Shown here: piece after piece, positions 37,469-50,056 of the stretch | Layout of the letters: each line of letters begins with the position of its first letter | How positions within the stretch are numbered: the stretch's first letter is position 1 | Assembly: GCF_003590095.1 (NCBI RefSeq) | Contig: NC_039479.1 | Span: 8,928,001 to 8,992,000, forward strand | Reading direction: 5' to 3' | DNA length: 64,000 bases | Source: Trichoplusia ni | Taxonomy: Eukaryota; Arthropoda; Insecta; Lepidoptera; Noctuidae | The notes under the pieces: model-generated | What the model was told of the DNA's origin: nothing | Databases searched by the model: none | The model's input: only the letters and a program-made list of their open reading frames with translations | Made by a program: the position numbers and the translations under genes

Positions 37469-39566
37469 TCTTTAGTACTTAATAAAAGTGCTTCATCTTG
37501 TACAGTGTATAAAGATGCATACACGCGACACACTTAATTTTTGCAGGTTTGCAAAAAAAAAAAAAAGAAATATTACTAATTAATATTTGTAATTAAAAAT
37601 GACTCATTATAATCACAACAATAAGTACGTCCGCTTAGTCTCACAGCTCGAATACAATTTGAGAGTCTGAACAAACAGTGGCTCTACATTAAAACCCTTT
37701 TCACCGAACATTTTATTTCGCTAAGACCTAAAATGGCCTTACGAATGTACGTTAAAAATAGTTGGCGAGGGATAATGGGTCGCTAGTGATTCCCAAGTGG
37801 ACATCTGGAAATAGCCACCATGATGTTTGTATTGAAGCTCTGAATGATAGGAACCCTAATTTACTAGTTTTCCAAAAATAGCATACATTCAGCTCAAAAC
37901 AGGAATTTCGACCGCGAAAGTTTTTATTTTAATTTTACTACTTTTAAAGTTAAAGGTTTTTTCTGAGTTTTTCTAAGTTTAAAGTAAAGCTAAGGAAAAT
38001 CCGCAATACTTAAAGTAGAACAAAACAGTTAATTTTTTTACAGATAAAATGATACTATTTATATAAACATCTCATTGAAATAGCAACGATATAAAAATAG
38101 ATAAAAATTCTAATACAAAGCTCTAATGACTAATTTCGTAATGTTCTCTTAGCTTCAGTGACATCATCACCTGTGATACATGAGCCGCATAAACATAGGC
38201 TAACACGGCAAAGTGAGGAATGTGTGGCGAGGGAGATAATAATGTGAGCTACAACAATCCAGTGCTGAGCAAATGTAAACAAATTACTGTTTGTGAAGCG
38301 TATTATATTACGTTAGTTACGAGTTGCTGCCCGACATTTGCATACGATCCTACTTACAATTATTAGGGGTACGTCGTATGAAATAGAGAACTGGGGCAAG
38401 GACACTGTATCACATAAACGCTGTACTTTAGTGTTCCAGCTCCGAGGTTTTGGCACAAAACGAACGTATACCTAAATAATTGTGTGTAAGTAAAAATATT
38501 TTATTGTGTTCAGCACGCAGTATACCATCCTACAACGCGGTAAGGACTAGTCAAGAAATAATCGTTACAATTTGAAAAGAATACTAAAATTTAGTGTCTA
38601 GGACTTGCTTTCTCATGAATTTTGTTTGTGTATGTTGTAGATTGCTTTTTTACTAGTCTAGATTGGACTACTAGTTCAAATACTATCAAAAAATACGAGC
38701 AAGCAATAGTTAATATCGTAAACATTTTGTGAGCCTAATATATTCTACAAATAGTTCTATTGGAGCTTTCATTTTTCCTCAATATATCACGTTCAATTTG
38801 CTTACAAATTGGTAGAAAAAAACATCAAACTATAAAACAAGTCAATTACACTCATAGTGCAGGTTCTATCGAGCGTCGAGCGGTCCCCGCTAAATATATC
38901 ACGCGACATATCTGCACACTATCGTGCGTGTGTCCAATCAGTTCGAGCGCGAATCTTTTTATGGTCAGTTACGCAATGTTGCCGGTCCAATGCGCGCCAT
39001 GTATCGCATCCATCCGACTCCATTCTACCATACACTTCATTGTATAACGGGCTGCGGCAATTGTGCTTACTGGAAAATTATTTTATTGGCTCCTATATTT
39101 TTATGAGTAGGCAAGTGGAATAGGAAGCTTCTAAATGGGAAAAATAAAATACGTATGGAAATAGGTTTACTCATCTGAAAGATTCGCGAAGTAAAGGGTT
39201 GCGAAAGTATTGTCAAGTTTCGAACAAAACAAGTAATTTTGCCTACATACCTACTAGCCTTTAAGAACATGTAGAGATTTCGTATTTTAAATGGAAAAAA
39301 TAATTCAACAGTCCTTATCGTTCAGCGTGCAGAAAAGTAAACAAAACAATTGTTTCTGCAAAAACCATCAAGTCGCAACGAAAACACAGAGCAGACTCAT
39401 TTAAATTTCGTTTTGTGACTACAAAGCCTTGACAAAAAGCCTTATGATAGCAGCCAGAAATAAAAGCATGCTTCGTGAACATATTTCCTATAAAACGTCG
39501 CTCCGTGTGTCATCCGTTCGCAAAACCTGTAATTGTAAGCCTCAAAGCCCGTCGTGTGCGCTCGGC

Positions 39567-39587
39567 CTCTCGGCTCTCGGCTCTCGG
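39567..39587 (+). repeat. 7-bp tandem repeat, three copies
   Basis: The unit CTCTCGG is repeated perfectly, inside a GC-rich patch (39545-39640). Confidence 0.85.
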
Positions 39588-40327
39588 TCGCTCGCACACT
39601 GGCTCCGGCCGATAATAGCGCCGGAGGCTTTGTCTCGGCTTTTTTCGTCCGCCAGAATGTTTTGCTTGTGTTGCCGTGTCGGGAACGTCCTGCGTTTTTT
39701 AATAGCCATTAGTGTCGGTGAGCCGAGGGATGCTAATCCTAGTGTGGGAATGTGGCGCCAAGTTACGCCCAAACGTTTGTTTAAATTAAATTACTTTTTT
39801 GTGAGTGACAAGTACTGGAGTTTTTGCACAGTAAAAGCATTGACTTTTACGATCGCTAGATAGTGTGTTGGTTTTACTGTTCTTTGAGATAATAATAAAG
39901 TTTTTATCCACGCTATCAATCTTACTGAAAAGTTTATTTAGTACAAACATGATTTAGCGGCAAAAAAGAATTAAGAATTATTGATGGTAATAAATCAATC
40001 AATTCCGCCTGTTGCGGTCTAAAACTGGAAAATATAGGCGCCTCGAAGTTTTACCAACTGTGACATTATAATATTTTTTCTATTTTTTCATTACTCTTCT
40101 CAGTTGTTGAATTGGTGATTTTAATGAAACCAGCTAAATGTAAACCTAAACCACTTGAATACATAACATAGACTTATACACAGACATAGACTTACAGTTT
40201 TCTCTTACTTTTTAAAACAACCGCTCTAAAAGGAAAACCATTGTACGTAACTATGTAAGTCGGAGGCTCCAAACATCAAAGATCTCAAAGATCAAAAATA
40301 ATTGTTTTATCCTATTAGTTACTAGTA

Positions 40328-40370
40328 GATCATTATGCGGTAACTAAAACTTAGTTACCGCATAATGATC
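40328..40370. repeat. Perfect 20-bp inverted repeat with 3-nt loop
   Basis: GATCATTATGCGGTAACTAA at 40328-40347, loop AAC, then its exact reverse complement at 40351-40370. Arms of this length without a mismatch and with a tiny loop imply a recent origin or selection. It is too tight for a microRNA precursor. It lies in otherwise unique DNA. Confidence 0.9.
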
Positions 40371-43300
40371 GTCCGTCGCTTCGAGGAACAGCTAGGCTCA
40401 ACCTTTTAGAAATATTCCTTTACCTTCAACCTTCTTTTTACGTAACATACGACTGTTATCCGACGTAGGCGTATGTCAGATTATGTCACGAACCCCTACA
40501 GACACAGGCTTGAAGATGAACTATTGGCGGTATAAATATAACCGCAAATAATCTCGTAGGCACTGCTCTCCCTATTAATATGGCGTGTGATGTCACTCTC
40601 GCCGCCGCAGTACGCACTTAGGCCGGCAACCCGACACCACTGGATATAACGCGACCGAAACTGTTCAATATAGTTAACCGACGGAGAAATTATTTAGTAC
40701 ATTTGGTAAAAGGCTCGGTATACGCAGAAGTGCTCCGATATTGGTGCTACAAAATGCACGGCCATTTTCTAGCTCCGATATCCGCTATGAAAAGATTGAA
40801 AATCTTGTGTGTGAAAAGTTTGAGCTGACTAAAAATCAAAAAATATTGAGTGTTTTTATTTTTGCACGTTTTAAATACATGGAGTTGGTTTTCTATTTTT
40901 GATGTGTACGTGTTAAGGAGGCAATGAATGAAAAAAACTTTGTAAGCGCTCAACAATTTTTGTTTTAAATGAAATGAAATGTAAACACAATTACCACAAC
41001 GAAAACATGTTTGAACGTGTTGACTCACCGACATATAAAAGTCAACGTTATCGTATGAGCGGTTTTAAAATCATTTATTTTTATTTTAACTCTTACCACG
41101 TGTAGAATAGCCTCATAACTCTTATAAACAATTTCGATTAGGGTCCGTCTTTACGTGAAAGTCTTGAAAAACATTATCTGTTCATGTATTAGAACGTCCA
41201 TAAATTGGAATTCGTGAAACTCATATGTTACGGTACTTTAATATACTTCCTTTCAGGAGGTACAAGCTTAACAGATTTAAAGGCAGCGTATGAGAGATGC
41301 TCTCGGTTTTTATTAGGGATGAACCATATCTAAGGGAGCTCGCTTAAATATATGAGAATATAAGAACAGGAGCGACTTGTATGGGGAACAGGAATGAAAC
41401 GTATGTAATACCTATCATTACAAGTAGTATTATCTTCATGGATTTGGAAGATGCTGAAATTTTACAATTTTTGTTAATATTTTTATAGAGGCACTTATTT
41501 TCGTGAGAGTAAAGGTGTACCAGAACTAAAAAAAAATCAAACATTAATAAATGTAACTGCGATAAAAATCAAGATGAGATATATTTTATTTATTTAACGA
41601 GAAAAGCGTAAGGCTTTGGCCACGTTTATGTTATATGGCGTCTCGTTTATATTTTACGGTTTCACCTAGTTTCTTTGAGTACTACGTTCGGTCCTTGAAG
41701 TGGTCCGAGCTTATCTCTCTAATCCTTTTCTCTATAGCGCCATTATATTTGATGTGCTTCAATAAAACTCGCGCGCTATTTGACCGAGCCATTCATGTCG
41801 ATCGTCACATAAAATTGATAGCTCATCGTGTTCCATCTTTTCTCTTTTACTGCTGTTTTACTTCGAACGAATTCTTTTTATGACATTTATACACGTGGAC
41901 TGCTGGCCACCTTCAATATGAAGGTTTTATTGACTATTTTATTGTTCACTATTTGCACCGGCTGCGATATTTACGATATATTACTGTATTGTTTCATCAG
42001 ATAGCAATAATAAATAAAACACTGGTTAAAGTCGGCAATAAATCCTTTTAATTAGAAGTAAATTAACAAAAATACATAATAGATAAAACAATATACAGTT
42101 TAAACTAGCCAAAAATTCAAACTATAAAAATAATATTGTTGCCTAAATTAGAAACTTTATTTAAAAATTAGATGTGCTACTTTTACTACGCCGTAGACGC
42201 GTAGCGCTACGATTTTCGCTACATAACCTGCAAACGGAACCGGAGAACAAATGTTGAACGAACAATCCTGGGGCTGTTTTAGCAGAGTCATATTAATCCG
42301 ACGCCGTCTTCTGGAAACACACAGCTTATCATTTATAATAAAAACGAATTAAATTAATTGCAAAATGCGTTTGCCTTTGAACTTCTAATGAAATTTCAGG
42401 GCTAGCAAGCGCATTGTTTTCAGACTCGATGCGTGCTTTTAATTTATTTTGAAAAGGAATTTTAATTTAAACGTTTCGCACTATGTCTCGAAGTCTTTAA
42501 AGTATAGGCTGCATTTAAATAGCGCAGCAGAAATTGCTATTCCATCTAAATGACATGAAAGTGTGTCTGAGTGAGGGGGCCTCGGCTTGTATGCCTCTAT
42601 TATGTAAATGTGAGAGTCTGCCCTCCGCTGCCGGTATATACAATCTGTAAGTTATATGCATGTGTAATGTGGCCTACATCACTATACTCTCCAGGCGTCT
42701 GGAGTGGGGCAGTCAATTTCTGACGAGAAATTGTGACACTGTTAAAGTAATGTGTTTCTTTGACCAATAAGAATAAACTCATTTCAATTATTGTAAGTTG
42801 TATTGTTACTTATTGTAAGTATGTTTTAACGCCAATTTGGGTAAAATTAAAGAGAGAAGATAATTAATTTTTTGTCGATTGAAATATACGGTAGGTGTAT
42901 TAATGTGTCTGATATGGCAATAATAATAGAACGCGAGCAAATGGGAAACTCTCAAGATAAACATTATTAATTCAATGTCGTTAGTTATGAATTTAAATGA
43001 GAATGTGTGTGTCGTACGGATGTTGTTCTTGTACGAGGTATTTGTGTTATTTGAGAATATTAACTCGAACAATAAAACGAGTCGTACCTGTATTTACGAG
43101 AATTAAGAGTTCCTTTACTTAAACAAAATCAGTCTTAATAATTTTCTTCGATAAACTTATAAAAACTTTGTTACATTGAGAAACTGGAAATTATGGTATG
43201 TTCTACACCAAAAACAAATGAAACGTCTCAATATCACACATGTCACAGAAATGAATGTCATATTAAGCTATACATCACAGTGTACTATGACGAGTTCATG

Positions 43301-44048
43301 ATGCCAACAAACAACATATCCACAATACATTGACGCTGACGTATGTGTCCACTGACAATGTTGTCATTGCGAGCTGGCGATGTAACTTACACATTAACCT
43401 ATCATCTCTGACGTCACTATATTGTGTCAACCTATGACGTATGGCCGTGTTGTTTACTATACGTTGACGCAGATTTATCATTTCATCAACTGCTTCGTCG
43501 TTAAGGCATTGTGCGAGGTGAATATGTTATCAGCTTTTAGAATACTGCTTTATGTAGTTGTAAAGTTTAAAGTTTCGAGGAATAATTATTGCTTTGGTTT
43601 TAAAAAAGCGGTAATTTGTGAGTCAGAGCTGTCCATGAAGGTTTTTATAAATTACAGTCGTTGTATAAAACAACAAAGCTGTAATTGTGGTTTTTGTTAG
43701 TGCGTTATACTTATACTTACTTATAACGGAAGGTCAATTTATTATGGAATCAGAATTATGAGGCTATTCGGTTGTTCATAGATTTTAAATCTATATCGCT
43801 CATAAACTTTGCGGTGCAAAACTCGTATGGCCACTTGCGTCAATATTATTCGCCAATATTTTGCTACGAGCGACGGAAAAATATTCGAATCTATCAGATC
43901 CGGGAATATTACTTCCACCATAATCTATATGTATTTTACCACCACCAACTATTCCTCAAAATTTATTAAATCGACACGTAAAAACAAAAGCGGTTTTAAT
44001 TGGAAGCTCTTATGTTTTTAAAGATCAAACGACGACATTCTATTAAAC

Positions 44049-44165
44049 TAAAAAAAAAAATCAAAATCAAAATCCATTTATTCAAAAAAGGCTACGCAGT
44101 AGGACTTATTGCACGTCAAAGTTACACAGACAGCTCCCCGTATCGCCACGGAATGTCGTTCATGA
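44049..44165 (-). mobile_element. 5'-truncated LINE 3' end
   Basis: The minus strand reads GTGCAATAAGTCCTACTGCG, then TTGAATAAATGGATTTTGAT and (TTTTGA) repeats. This is the 3' end and short-repeat tail typical of lepidopteran CR1/L2-group LINEs. Only the last hundred or so bases are present. Confidence 0.5.
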
Positions 44166-44186
44166 CACACTAATTGTGTGTCATGA
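44160..44186. repeat. 11-bp inverted repeat
   Basis: TCATGACACAC and its exact reverse complement flank a 5-nt loop (TAATT). It abuts the LINE 3' fragment. No function is evident. Confidence 0.8.
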
Positions 44187-45190
44187 AATTCATTGCAAAT
44201 AAACCTCTACACAAAAGAAGATAACGAATTCAAATTCGAACTACTGCATAACACTACAAACATGAAAGAACAGTTAAACTGGTGAGCGCAGTGTTCTCTA
44301 TCGAGCACCAATACCCATTAAACATGATTGGAGCATAAATGTCGCGTTTAATGATCGAGTCCCGCTGCAGCCAACTTCACAGGCTGTTGCGGCTAAACAA
44401 ACGTTGTTAGCGAATTACTTCAGGCTAATAAACTCTAATTACGTGATCCGTTTTAATGTTATTGCAATTAATCTAAATAGAGTTGCTATCAAAATACTAA
44501 ATGGGTTTGTATTTGAATACGACAGTACAGACTATTACCAGAACATTACAAACGCTGTTCGCATTGTTTAATGTGAATAGACTGTTCTAATGTTTTATCA
44601 TTGTATTTATTAGCAGTTAACGAGATATTTGTACTGTTGATTTATTGTGTAGTAAAATGTGAGATTTTCCATCTCAGCATGATTTGGAAATATTTTAAAT
44701 TACTTTGATTAAGATAACGCGTGATCAAACGTCGTGATAGACGGTCACGTGATACTCCTCAACCACCCGGCGCCATTTTTGTCGTGATTGTCTAGGCAAT
44801 GAACGAATTAAAATATAAATAAGTATATTCTTAATGCGAAAAATAATTAATATAAGTTGTGTAATACCTTTTGTTATTTGTTTTCATGTGACGTTTTACG
44901 CCACTTTGTCCCTCTGTGGGAAAGCGAGTGACACGAAGCTACAAACGAGAGACAGCGAGATAGTTTTGTGCGGATACAAAGCAATGTCTCATACCAGTCC
45001 GTATTGTTATTATTTTATAACCAAGGCTTTAAATTTTATTTAATTTTGTGGATATCTTAATTTCAAAAGTGAGTCAAAAGTTAAATCTTCCTGATCTGTG
45101 TGTGTAGGTATTTTACAAAACCTATCCAGTAAAACGAAACATGTCTAAATTTTAAATGTTCTATAATCAATACTAGTTTTATCTAACGCT

Positions 45191-45271
45191 GCATTGATAC
45201 TTGCCTGTGTTGGAAATCGAACCTGCAAATTAATGCTAATACGTACCGCGAACCGCAAGGACATCACGACA
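45191..45271 (-). mobile_element. SINE head fragment
   Basis: The minus strand has B box GGTTCGATTTCC followed by AACACAGGCAAGTATCAATG, matching the head/body junction of the element at 1-90. The A box is degenerate. The body is not recognisable past 45191, so the copy is 3'-truncated. Confidence 0.5.
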
Positions 45272-47384
45272 TAAGAACTATTAATTCATTTATAATGGTA
45301 GCAGTACAAGTGGGTCTTTTTAATTTGAAAGTGAGGTCGGCCGGTAATTAAGGTTTTTTCTAGATAATTATTTAATTACGCAGTTAAAAATCAAATGAAC
45401 ATATCATGAATAAGATCAGTCCATTGCACATCGATTGACTGCATTTTATTACAACGTATAAAATGATAGTGGGCTGATAGCAGCTTTATTACAGTTTGTA
45501 TCGAGGCGTAGCTTCGCCGATAGCTGGTGACGCATCGCCGCGGCGACAGTTATTGCCGCCACAGATTATATTTCAAGATGGCCGCGATATGTCACTGTGA
45601 CACTACAGCCATTGTGTGATACTACATGATATTGATGTCATAAATCTTGCAATAAATAAAATATTGTTGTTTAAACATCACACTGGCTGAAATCGATAAG
45701 CTATGTTTAAGAATCAAATCTTTCTCAAGTACTTCGGACAGTAAAATATAATTCTCTCTATATATTCTATGAATATGTAATTCGTAAAATAAAAGAACTG
45801 TAAATGAATATTTAACTAAACTCTTGCCAATTTTCCTGCAATTACTGTGTGTTTGCGTTACGCTGCAACGTAAGTTCTCCCTGAATATAAGCATTTTTTG
45901 CGTTGAAAACATTTAACCGAAAATTTCCTTCCCAGTTAATCTCAAAATCTATCTAGATAAATTACTAATTAATGTTGTAATAGCAGTTTCTTACTCAGTT
46001 ATCCCGTTTTTGCCAACAAAGAGTTCAGCTTCGGTCGGCTGTATCGGGCGTTCGGGCGTTGTTAGTCAAAGCCAAGCACATTAAAGTTATTTCGCGTAAT
46101 GAACGGCGATTGTGACTTGATCGCTGCCAGTCCGCAACATTTGTTTTAAAAGCAAGATTAATATGCATCGTAACTGCTGAAACAGATAGACGTTTTAGGT
46201 TAAGGACTGAGAGAGATGGGGCTATCAATGAAATAATACAAAGGAATTGTTCGCATTGTTTTATAAGAATAGATCACAATAAATTTTTTGTTGAGACTCC
46301 ACAATTTTAGTTCGTTTAGTTAAATGGGTTAGTGAAACATTTATGTTTTTCAAGCGTGTATAACTTTCATACATTTTATATACGAGTAAAAATATCAACT
46401 TGTAGAAAGGTCGCAAGAGTAGGTAGAAGTATAGAATGAAACATGTATGATGTAGCTCTGAGGATGACATTTGTTATTTCTATACAAATGTGTCCTCATT
46501 ACTTTAATTACGAGGCATGTTTAGTCCTACTTTAGGCTTGTAGAATGAATATAGATATCTTATTGAAAGCACTAAAGCAAATAAGAATCAGCTTTCTTTT
46601 TGGAAATTAAGGCACGAAAAATCAATACAACAAACGCTTAACGGTCCACACAAATGAAGTTCTAAATATAATTTAGTAGAAATACATTTAGTTATTGTGT
46701 TTCATTCGATTGCTCGAACATTAAGGGGTTTCTCTTCACACTCTGCGGGGGGTCAATAATCGAAATAAGGGGATCTCAGAATAATGTGCACATGTGTCCG
46801 TTAATAATAGGTGCTGTGTTCACGGGGGCCATGGGACCTACCACTGCATCCTAAAGCAGTTCTGCTGTAGTTGTGGGAGGGAGACCGAGTACGAGCCAAC
46901 GTAGAGCGCCGTCTCTTTTCTACACATGCATCAGTTCTTTTCTAAGCGGTGGTGGTAGACCCCCTGTAATCTTAGATCCTACTTACATAAGCTGGCCTTG
47001 ACAAGCGAAATAAGTAGCTAAATATATTCTGTACTGCGTTAGTGTAGAGGGAGGGATCTATAATTATATTTATAGTTATAATGGGGTTCTATTGTTTGTT
47101 TTGTTGATTCAATTTTGTCAAAAATCTAATACTGGTCTGTTTTGTATAAAAACGAGGAAATCTATTATGTCTTTTTAGAACGATCGTGTGCTTACAGAGC
47201 ATTGTGCTTTCCGTCAAGTATACGTAAAACGTGCTTGCATAAAACCGCCTTGAATAAATTTACCTGTACGTTGCTCATAGTCAGGACATTTAAGCTCTTT
47301 ATTTTAATATTTAATTTACCAGTAAAAATAATAAAATATAGAAAAGTAGACAATCATTGCTCGTTGCTAAACTACAACTGCTCA

Positions 47385-47684
47385 AGTGGATCGTTTACAG
47401 GTAAAGCAACGCTTGATACGGGCGATCTGTGACCATCTATGTCATAACGAATTTCTTCGTGTTTCAGAAAGCACAATAAATTGCAGGTCCCGGTTGTTAT
47501 TCGTATTTGACAGATGTTATGGGAAGTCAAACACTTGAGAGGCTGACTACCAGTGTTACAGAGGGGTATCGTCTTGCTCAGGTAACTGGGTTGAGGAGAT
47601 AAGATAGGCAGTCGCTCCTTGTAAGACACTGGTCCTAGGCTGCAGCCGGCTAGACGGAAAGCCAACTCCAACATAGTTTGGAGA
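47385..47684 (+). mobile_element. SINE/LINE tail copy, about 300 bp
   Basis: The blocks GTAAAGCAACGCTTGATACG, GCAGGTCCCGGTTGT, GGTAACTGGGTTGAGGAG, GGCAGTCGCTCCTTGTAAGA and CCAACTCCAACATAGTTTGG follow the consensus order of an abundant lepidopteran repeat. It shares its last 100 bp with 25536-25640. A 112-codon minus-strand open frame over it is incidental. Confidence 0.7.
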
Positions 47685-48218
47685 AACTTGCGACAATAGT
47701 AGACGGACATTTATTTATATTAATAAAATATTAAACGTTTTTTTTTTCAACTTGTAACAACGCGTTGGAAACTCACTGAATTGCTTGATAATGGTGAATA
47801 TAGTGCATTTTTATTGAAATCGGAAAGAACCGGTAAATTACACAGTAAAAGTATTAACTTCACCACTCGTAAAATTTTATGGCCTGATAGTGGACCATAT
47901 TTTTGTTTAATGCATTTATTTAAAAAGCTTTGTTAATTGCAGTGGGTTTTTTTGGTAAATTACTTACTTTAATATTAGGTTATTCTTAAGTTTTCCATAT
48001 TATAAAGTTATTTCTAATAAAAAAATATATATATATATTGTCTGACTCTGACACTCAAAACTCTCGTCGCATCTATGAGTACTGTAGTCTCGCTTGGTAT
48101 AGGATCACTGGCCAGTTTCTATAAGTGCTACTACATTAGTACATAATTAACAGTTTCGATCAGCCGATCTCCTCATCCCTGCATGTTTAATGTCTCCGGT
48201 AAGCGGCGCGTCGCCGGC

Positions 48219-48258
48219 ATCTCTCACTCGTCTCTCACTCGTCTCTCGCTCGTCTCAC
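48219..48258 (+). repeat. 11-bp tandem repeat, about 3.5 copies
   Basis: The unit CTCTCACTCGT is repeated with one or two changes, next to a GC-rich patch at 48195-48290. Confidence 0.8.
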
Positions 48259-48730
48259 GCGGCTCCACTCGCCTATTCCCTATCCCACGCGTGCTATTTA
48301 CATAATAATCAAAGGAGCATCCCGCTGCGACTGTCTAAATTCCAGAATTATGTTAAATTTGTGTGACAGTAGTTTGCAGATGTCTCTAAATCTGAGTTAT
48401 TTGCTAAGTAAATTCCGCCTCGGAGATATCTTTGCTGGGTTTGGCCTGATTTGTGGGAGCTCTGTACATATGTGGACTTTACAACTGAACGTGGATAGAA
48501 CTAAGTTTCTATTGGCAAGTAGACGTCCGAAGAATACTTATTCGTTCCGCTGTTGAAGACAGTTCGTTAGGCGCGGAACTTCACCGCTATGCTTACACTA
48601 ACTGTGCTCCTCTCGTGGACTTTGAATTGGAATTGTCTGGACTGCATAGCTCTGACTTAGATACTCGAGTAGAGACGGACATATTCAAATGACTAATCGT
48701 ATCACTGTAAAGTTTTTGCACACCTTCTAC

Positions 48731-48915
48731 GGGTTTGCTGGTCTAGTGACAATGAATGTTATACCGAAGGTCGTGGGTTCGATTAAACCCAGGACAAATG
48801 TTTGTGTGACAAGCACGAGCATCTGATCTGTGTCTGGGTGTATTTTTTCTATAATATGTATGCAGCTATCTTGTACTCATAATACACTATCCTTAATTTG
48901 AGACAAGAGAAGACA
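48731..48915 (+). mobile_element. Lepidopteran tRNA-derived SINE
   Basis: The A-box-like TGGTCTAGTGACA is followed by B box GGTTCGATTAA and the body ACAAATGTTTGTGTGACAAG, GTCTGGGTGTATT and GTACTCATAATACAC. This is the standard order for a common lepidopteran SINE. The B box is mutated (TTAAACCC), so internal pol III transcription is probably weak. Confidence 0.7.
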
Positions 48916-50020
48916 TTTCATTATTTTTAAAGTTTACCGGGAAACCATCCTAATGCATGACTAGTTGTAAAATAGATTAACAAATAAAGCTTTTTTTGTG
49001 CAATGGCCGGTACCATTAAAGACCACCACATCAATCAATCAGCACTTATCGTAACTAAGTTAACTAAAGACATCTTAATTTGTGTAATATAGTGTCTGTG
49101 CTGCGTCGGCTCGGGGCGCGGGTGCACGGCAAACAAACCTAAGTTCGGTACCGGTTTTTGTTCGCGGCGTGTTTTGCGCGCAAGATAAACGTTTCACGTT
49201 GAGTTTGACGGCCCAAGTTAAAAGAGATCCTATCTGTTGGTATTAATACAAACTTGCTGTTTCGAAAGTATCGAATAATTTAGAAAACTTAGGAACAGCC
49301 TAATTACTTTTGGTATCCTTTTTTCAATCTGTTAGGAAAGACTGTGAAGAAAGTTATTAAAGTTTGTTTTTGATAAATTTATATTGAGGTAGATCTTTAA
49401 GAATTTTACTTTTTTACTTGTAAAACATTTTAAAATTAATTGATGTAGTAAATTAGATCATATACCAACTCATAGCAACAGGAAGAGTACCTAATCGCTT
49501 ATAGTTTTGTTGTATTTCACTTTCGCTATTTTTTCCTGGGATTTATTAACAGGATAAACAGGCCAACTAATAAATAATGACGAGGGTCCATTTCTATTTA
49601 TGGAACCCAGAAGAGTCTCACAACTACGTTCATTACAGCAATTAATTATAAAAGAAGCTTTGTATCAGAGCTTTTTAATGTTTACGGTTACACAGCATCA
49701 TTTAATTTGTAATTCTTAAAAAAATATTTACGATTGTAACAAAAAATCCGAAAAGAATATCAGATCTACTATAAATCAAATTCTGTTGTCTATTATAACA
49801 GGATACGATAAAAGGTAGTTATACGATAAAAGGCTGTTTTTCAACTGCGACTTACAATTATTTTAAAATTTCAATGTAAGTACCAGGACATACGACGAGG
49901 TAGAAAGAAAAATATGACTAAAGCAGACTTCAATTAATTACTCAGAAGCATGAACAACTGTAAAACAAACGAGAAACTGTAGATAATCAAGAGGCTCTTT
50001 ATTAATTCTGAGAAGTTTGT

Positions 50021-50056
50021 GCACACACACACACGCACACGCGTCACACACACACA
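50021..50056. repeat. CA microsatellite
   Basis: Interrupted (CA)n: GCACACACACACACGCACAC followed by GCGTCACACACACACA. The overlapping open frame rich in His, Thr and Ala is an artefact of it. Confidence 0.9.

Larger units (their letters stand above)
32847..37552 (-). mobile_element. Full-length non-LTR retrotransposon (LINE), two intact ORFs
   Basis: This is a minus-strand unit of about 4.7 kb. It has a 5'UTR of about 85-100 nt (to about 37552), ORF1 at 37468-36218, an 86-nt spacer, ORF2 at 36131-33198, and a 3'UTR of about 350 nt that ends AATAAATATA at 32847. APE endonuclease plus reverse transcriptase without RNase H, with a zinc-knuckle ORF1, places it in the broad Jockey/CR1 group; the exact clade is not determined. 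There is no poly(A) tail. On the plus strand it is bounded by A16 (32831-32846) and A14 (37553-37566), possibly a homopolymer target-site duplication. Two uninterrupted ORFs imply recent insertion. Confidence 0.85.
37567..44048. other. Non-coding stretch after the LINE
   Basis: Contains the perfect hairpin at 40328-40370, the CTCTCGG repeat and a TGACGTCA at 43409. The 144-codon plus-strand frame at 39429-39863 has no signal peptide, domain or typical codon use, and I do not call it a gene. Confidence 0.5.

Noticed and set aside
36242..37475. Several plus-strand open frames (up to 128 codons)
   Set aside because: They are antisense shadows of LINE ORF1, which has clear zinc knuckles on the other strand.
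39429..39863. 144-codon plus-strand frame, the longest outside the LINE
   Set aside because: No domain, signal peptide or coding-like composition; an antisense frame is also open, and it spans a CTCTCGG tandem repeat.
40328..40370. microRNA precursor
   Set aside because: Stem of 20 bp with a 3-nt loop is too short and too perfect for a pre-miRNA.
47372..47710. 112-codon minus-strand frame
   Set aside because: It lies antisense within an interspersed repeat.
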